From positions 264,476-328,475 of the forward strand of contig MGWO01000013.1 in the NCBI GenBank assembly GCA_001801025.1: DNA of 64,000 bases, written 5' to 3'. Both the position numbers and the translations under genes were made by a program. Source of the DNA: Gallionellales bacterium GWA2_54_124 (GTDB lineage: Bacteria > Pseudomonadota > Gammaproteobacteria > Burkholderiales > Gallionellaceae). The notes below the pieces were generated by a model. The model did not search any database, was not told where the DNA came from, and was given only the letters and a program-made list of their open reading frames with translations. Positions 62,001-64,000 of the stretch are shown here, one piece after another; positions within the stretch are counted from its first letter, which is position 1; every line of letters begins with the position of its first letter.

Positions 62001-63894
62001 CGGGCTCTTCATGAACGAGCGGCTTCGAACCTGCGACGACACGCACCGCCGTTGGTCGCTCGAAAACATCGCCTTGCGGTATCAGCTGTTCCGAAGCGGG
62101 GCCGAAGACGAAGAGTTGACCAAACGGCGGCAAGAGGCTGTATGGGCGATGCTTGATGAACATTATTCGCGGCTGCCCGACCAGGCTGCCGAGACGGAGG
62201 GCGACAAGTCTTGGCGGCTATGCCTCGCGCGCATGGATCGTCGAAGGATGAAAATCTTGGCCGAGACGAAGGATGACGGCGTATTCCTGACCTTTAATCC
62301 CGAAATCGATCCTGATCTCCAGAAGCACAGCGAGGAAATCCAAGCGAGAATCACAGAGGAGAGTCAATACATCCCTCTCAATCTATGGGCGAACAAAAGA
62401 TGGCAAGGAAACGAGGGCGAGTATTCGAAATATGCGCTGTACGAAAGCGATTACAAACGGGTCGTGACCGACACGAAAGCTGTCTGCGAGGGACTACAGA
62501 CCGATCAGGCAGCAGATCAGCACTTTAGATTGTTCTATCGCTCAATACCGCCAGTTGCGTGTGCGGTCCTCATGCGCGACTTTGCAGTCAAACTCGACCC
62601 AGACGAGCGGGAGTTTTGCAGGGACGTCCTGCTTGACTATGCGTCGCTGCCGCTTAAAGGCCCCTACGATTATCAGATCGGAAATGGCCTCGACGCTGCC
62701 ATCAACGCACTGCCGCTGCTAATTCAGCCTTTCCCAGAGTGTCGAGACGACGTAAAGGGCATGCTGTTACTCACGCTCTTGGACCGCAACCCCGTGGGAA
62801 TGAATCAACGCTTTGCCGATCATGCCGTATCGGCAATCCTCAACACACTTTGGAAGACAAATCCGCAAGACGCAAACGCCCTATTCCTTGGTTACCTACG
62901 CCTCCAGTCCGCATACGAGAAGCTCTGCGAGACGGTCATGCGCGAGAACAGAAAGAAGGGAGTCTATGAGTTCCATCATTTCACGGTGATTCAGCGCTTC
63001 GCGGCGGAATACGAGCAAGAAATCGAGCAAGTCCTCCGCAACGAGCTCACGCCAGACAAGTTGCCGCCGCTCGTGGACACGAAAATCGACGCACTAGTCA
63101 CCGCATTTGTACTGCTCCCATTGGGAACCAAGGAGCCGCACCATAAGGCATTTGTGATCGAATTAACCGCGATGATGGCGAAGCGCGTGAAACGTAGAAG
63201 CCAGAACGGTGAAGAGCAAGTTGACTTCAACGCTCGACACAGTTTCCTTCAGAAGTTCGCGCACTTCGTGCTTAGTGCCGACAGTGCCGATATCCAGGCG
63301 TACATTCAGCCGCTCGTCGACAACTTCAAGACTATTGATTACACCGAGTACATCTTTCAGGAGTTCGTGAGCGCAGAAGATTCGCTCAACAAGTACGATG
63401 TGTTCTGGGAGGTTTGGGAGCTGTTTTATCCGTGCATCCACGCACTTTGTCAGCGAAGCGCATATTTTCATTCGTCGAGCACCGTGCACAATTACCTGCT
63501 CGCATGGCCGTATTGGAGGAAGGGCGCTAAGGAATGGCATTCGCTCAAGGATCGTGAAAAGAGATTCTTCCAACGAGTCGCTCGCGATATTGGCAGTCAT
63601 CCCGCAGCTCTGTACTCATTGGCAAAACTGCTCAACGAAATTGGCTCAGGGTTTGCTTCGGACGGAATATTCTGGGTGAGCGAAATTCTCGAACGTGGTG
63701 TCAATCTTGCAAACGAAAAGCTGGAGACGAACACGATCTACTACGTAGAAAACCTCGTGCGCGGATTCGTTCTACGTAATCGTCACAAGGTGCGGACGAC
63801 GCCGCAGATTAAAGCAGCAATTCTGATCATTCTCAACTTCCTAATCGAGAAAGGTTCAGTCACCGCCTATCTCGTTCGTGAAGACGTACTTTAG
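59059..63894 (+). CDS. avs4: Avs4-like STAND NTPase with Mrr-type nuclease domain
   Basis: A 1611-residue antiviral STAND protein. Residues 1-150 form an Mrr-like PD-(D/E)xK nuclease: FEWLCSLLFYKEHG, then GIEAEP (Glu50) and GFQAKF (Gln64, Lys66). The NTPase has Walker A GEAGVGKT (217-224), Walker B YVVIDSAEKL (about 279-288) and the arginine finger region LFTTRLSYL. The remaining 1200 residues are helical repeats, the sensor half. Size and nuclease type best match Avs4, which recognises phage portal protein, oligomerises and degrades DNA; Avs2 is the alternative. It is a single gene and complete, and ends 106 bases before the window end, where nothing further is visible. Confidence 0.85.
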   Translation: MIVEANWGNFRAKFNGREPQAFEWLCSLLFYKEHGHPTGALRYFNQPGIEAEPVIVGADVIGFQAKFIDTGLSSYTAKLTGAIDTAKAQHPKLTQLYFYVNVDFGMSKKPEVKDPPYKTEIEEHANSKGVAITWKTASFFETPFVCETNANIASHFFTLSTGVIDFVQEISHHTAVVLESIRSAIVVEGKSIKMDRRALVARLKDTLSKSSLVIISGEAGVGKTAVIKDLYEEVKEKTPFFVFKATEFNVPHVNQLFKGYGAFTFSDFIREHGEFAEKYVVIDSAEKLTDLVQPEVFQEFLSMLLSGGWKILFTTRLSYLDDLKYAFIELYNAPFEPLNIPGLTQDELVELSVENEFSLPENERLRRFLQNPFYLNEYLRIDAKGNKNTSYAEFRESIWNRQIAHSSYQKDNIHRKREECFLEIACKRAASGHFFVTVEGQSEALRQLETDEIIKFDSRAGGYFITHDIYEEWALERTIERSFRGMTDYGHFYQEIGDALAIRRSFRGWLSEKLGANDGDAARLIEATVSNDAISGHWRDEAVVAALLSNYSGTFIQYFEKKLLELPPRVVEQGQSSSAVSTFSDRFAYENSLLRRILFLIRIACKDVDQALLSALEKLQDAQIGFSSIMTKPKGSGWVSVIDFLNRNKAKVALHYMHAILPLLDDWNRYSKRGETTKAATKIALYYLDALTKDEEFPYSSRSEVGGQLIRVILAGSGEVKEQLGEIFRGVIARKEVSHLSRYHELVTAALSSIDKCAIVAESLPKEIIGLASVTWPYTPPERDGWGSDYRNDIEQYFNLPPDHQDYYPASAFQTPILRLLQVAPKETVDFIVEFTNRSIEYFAKTDLGQREIEEVYVYLTPSERPLKQYISHRLWMMYRGGQAAPTLLESIHMALERWLLAAAKQASAEVIENWCLYLIKHSRSASITAVVASVALAESSKLFNVALVLFRTKDFLSFDLARMQFDMTSRSLYSIAHDPTGLFMNERLRTCDDTHRRWSLENIALRYQLFRSGAEDEELTKRRQEAVWAMLDEHYSRLPDQAAETEGDKSWRLCLARMDRRRMKILAETKDDGVFLTFNPEIDPDLQKHSEEIQARITEESQYIPLNLWANKRWQGNEGEYSKYALYESDYKRVVTDTKAVCEGLQTDQAADQHFRLFYRSIPPVACAVLMRDFAVKLDPDEREFCRDVLLDYASLPLKGPYDYQIGNGLDAAINALPLLIQPFPECRDDVKGMLLLTLLDRNPVGMNQRFADHAVSAILNTLWKTNPQDANALFLGYLRLQSAYEKLCETVMRENRKKGVYEFHHFTVIQRFAAEYEQEIEQVLRNELTPDKLPPLVDTKIDALVTAFVLLPLGTKEPHHKAFVIELTAMMAKRVKRRSQNGEEQVDFNARHSFLQKFAHFVLSADSADIQAYIQPLVDNFKTIDYTEYIFQEFVSAEDSLNKYDVFWEVWELFYPCIHALCQRSAYFHSSSTVHNYLLAWPYWRKGAKEWHSLKDREKRFFQRVARDIGSHPAALYSLAKLLNEIGSGFASDGIFWVSEILERGVNLANEKLETNTIYYVENLVRGFVLRNRHKVRTTPQIKAAILIILNFLIEKGSVTAYLVREDVL

Positions 63895-64000
63895 CTTCGG
63901 CTCACCTAAATTCTCATCTCACTGAAAGAATGCAGCCGAGCCCCAAATTTCGATATTGCCGAAGTCCTGTTCGCGTGCCCTCAGACTCTTGGTAAGTTCA

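Noticed and set aside
1-64000. CRISPR arrays, rRNA genes or complete tRNA genes
   Set aside because: No regularly spaced repeats, and no complete tRNA or rRNA sequence was seen on either strand; only a tRNA-like 3' fragment at 14628-14652.

Overview
The window reads as a chromosomal segment of a betaproteobacterium, probably a Nitrosomonadales-type (Gallionella/Sideroxydans-like) freshwater organism. The evidence is the arrangement mutY-hemN-fnr next to a complete cbb3 oxidase locus (ccoNOQP plus ccoGHIS), FNR boxes in front of hemN and ccoN, and the character of the proteins. The taxonomic call is an inference, because there is no rRNA or other marker gene.

Region by region. 1-14.2 kb is core: the end of a Kef-type cation antiporter, mutY, hemN, fnr, two unrecognised membrane/envelope genes, then ccoS-I-H-G and ccoP-Q-O-N read leftwards, including an unlisted 40-residue membrane protein behind ccoP. 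14.2-15 kb is non-coding and holds a repeated unit, two leftward terminators and a tRNA-Ser-like 3' end fragment. It may mark the old edge of a genomic island.

15-34.3 kb is a defence island. A leftward operon starts at 26.4 kb and encodes a ComEC-like metallo-beta-lactamase-fold protein, an E2-E1-JAB triple fusion, a patatin-like phospholipase and an unrecognised 1095-residue protein. A PLD-HEPN-zinc ribbon protein follows. No CD-NTase is present, so this is not ordinary CBASS although it uses CBASS-like parts; it is the best candidate here for an undescribed system. A WYL-domain regulator is divergent from it and sits 19 bases ahead of a complete type I Wadjet operon (jetABCD), so one intergenic region may control both systems.

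34.3-37.9 kb is a compact metabolic operon (class III aminotransferase, transglutaminase-like, PaiB-like, PhzF-like) behind a structured leader that ends in a terminator.

38-58.6 kb is a phage- or satellite-like integrated element: ParB-methyltransferase, DUF5681, terminase large subunit, DUF6908-like protein, then DUF3489, DUF2924 and a large serine recombinase. No capsid, portal or tail genes are visible. Between the two halves sits about 13 kb of cargo: a Cro/CI regulator, three paralogous secreted proteins plus two other envelope proteins, a Dcm-like methylase overlapping a vsr gene, an IS30-family insertion, a cytosolic/membrane gene pair, a YaaC-like protein with an unknown partner, and an MvaI/BcnI-family restriction enzyme. 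A 58-base element occurs on both sides of the cargo, each time just ahead of a gene start.

59-63.9 kb encodes a 1611-residue STAND NTPase with an Mrr-like nuclease domain (Avs4-like). Overall a respiratory core region is followed by about 49 kb of accessory DNA dominated by anti-phage and anti-plasmid functions.
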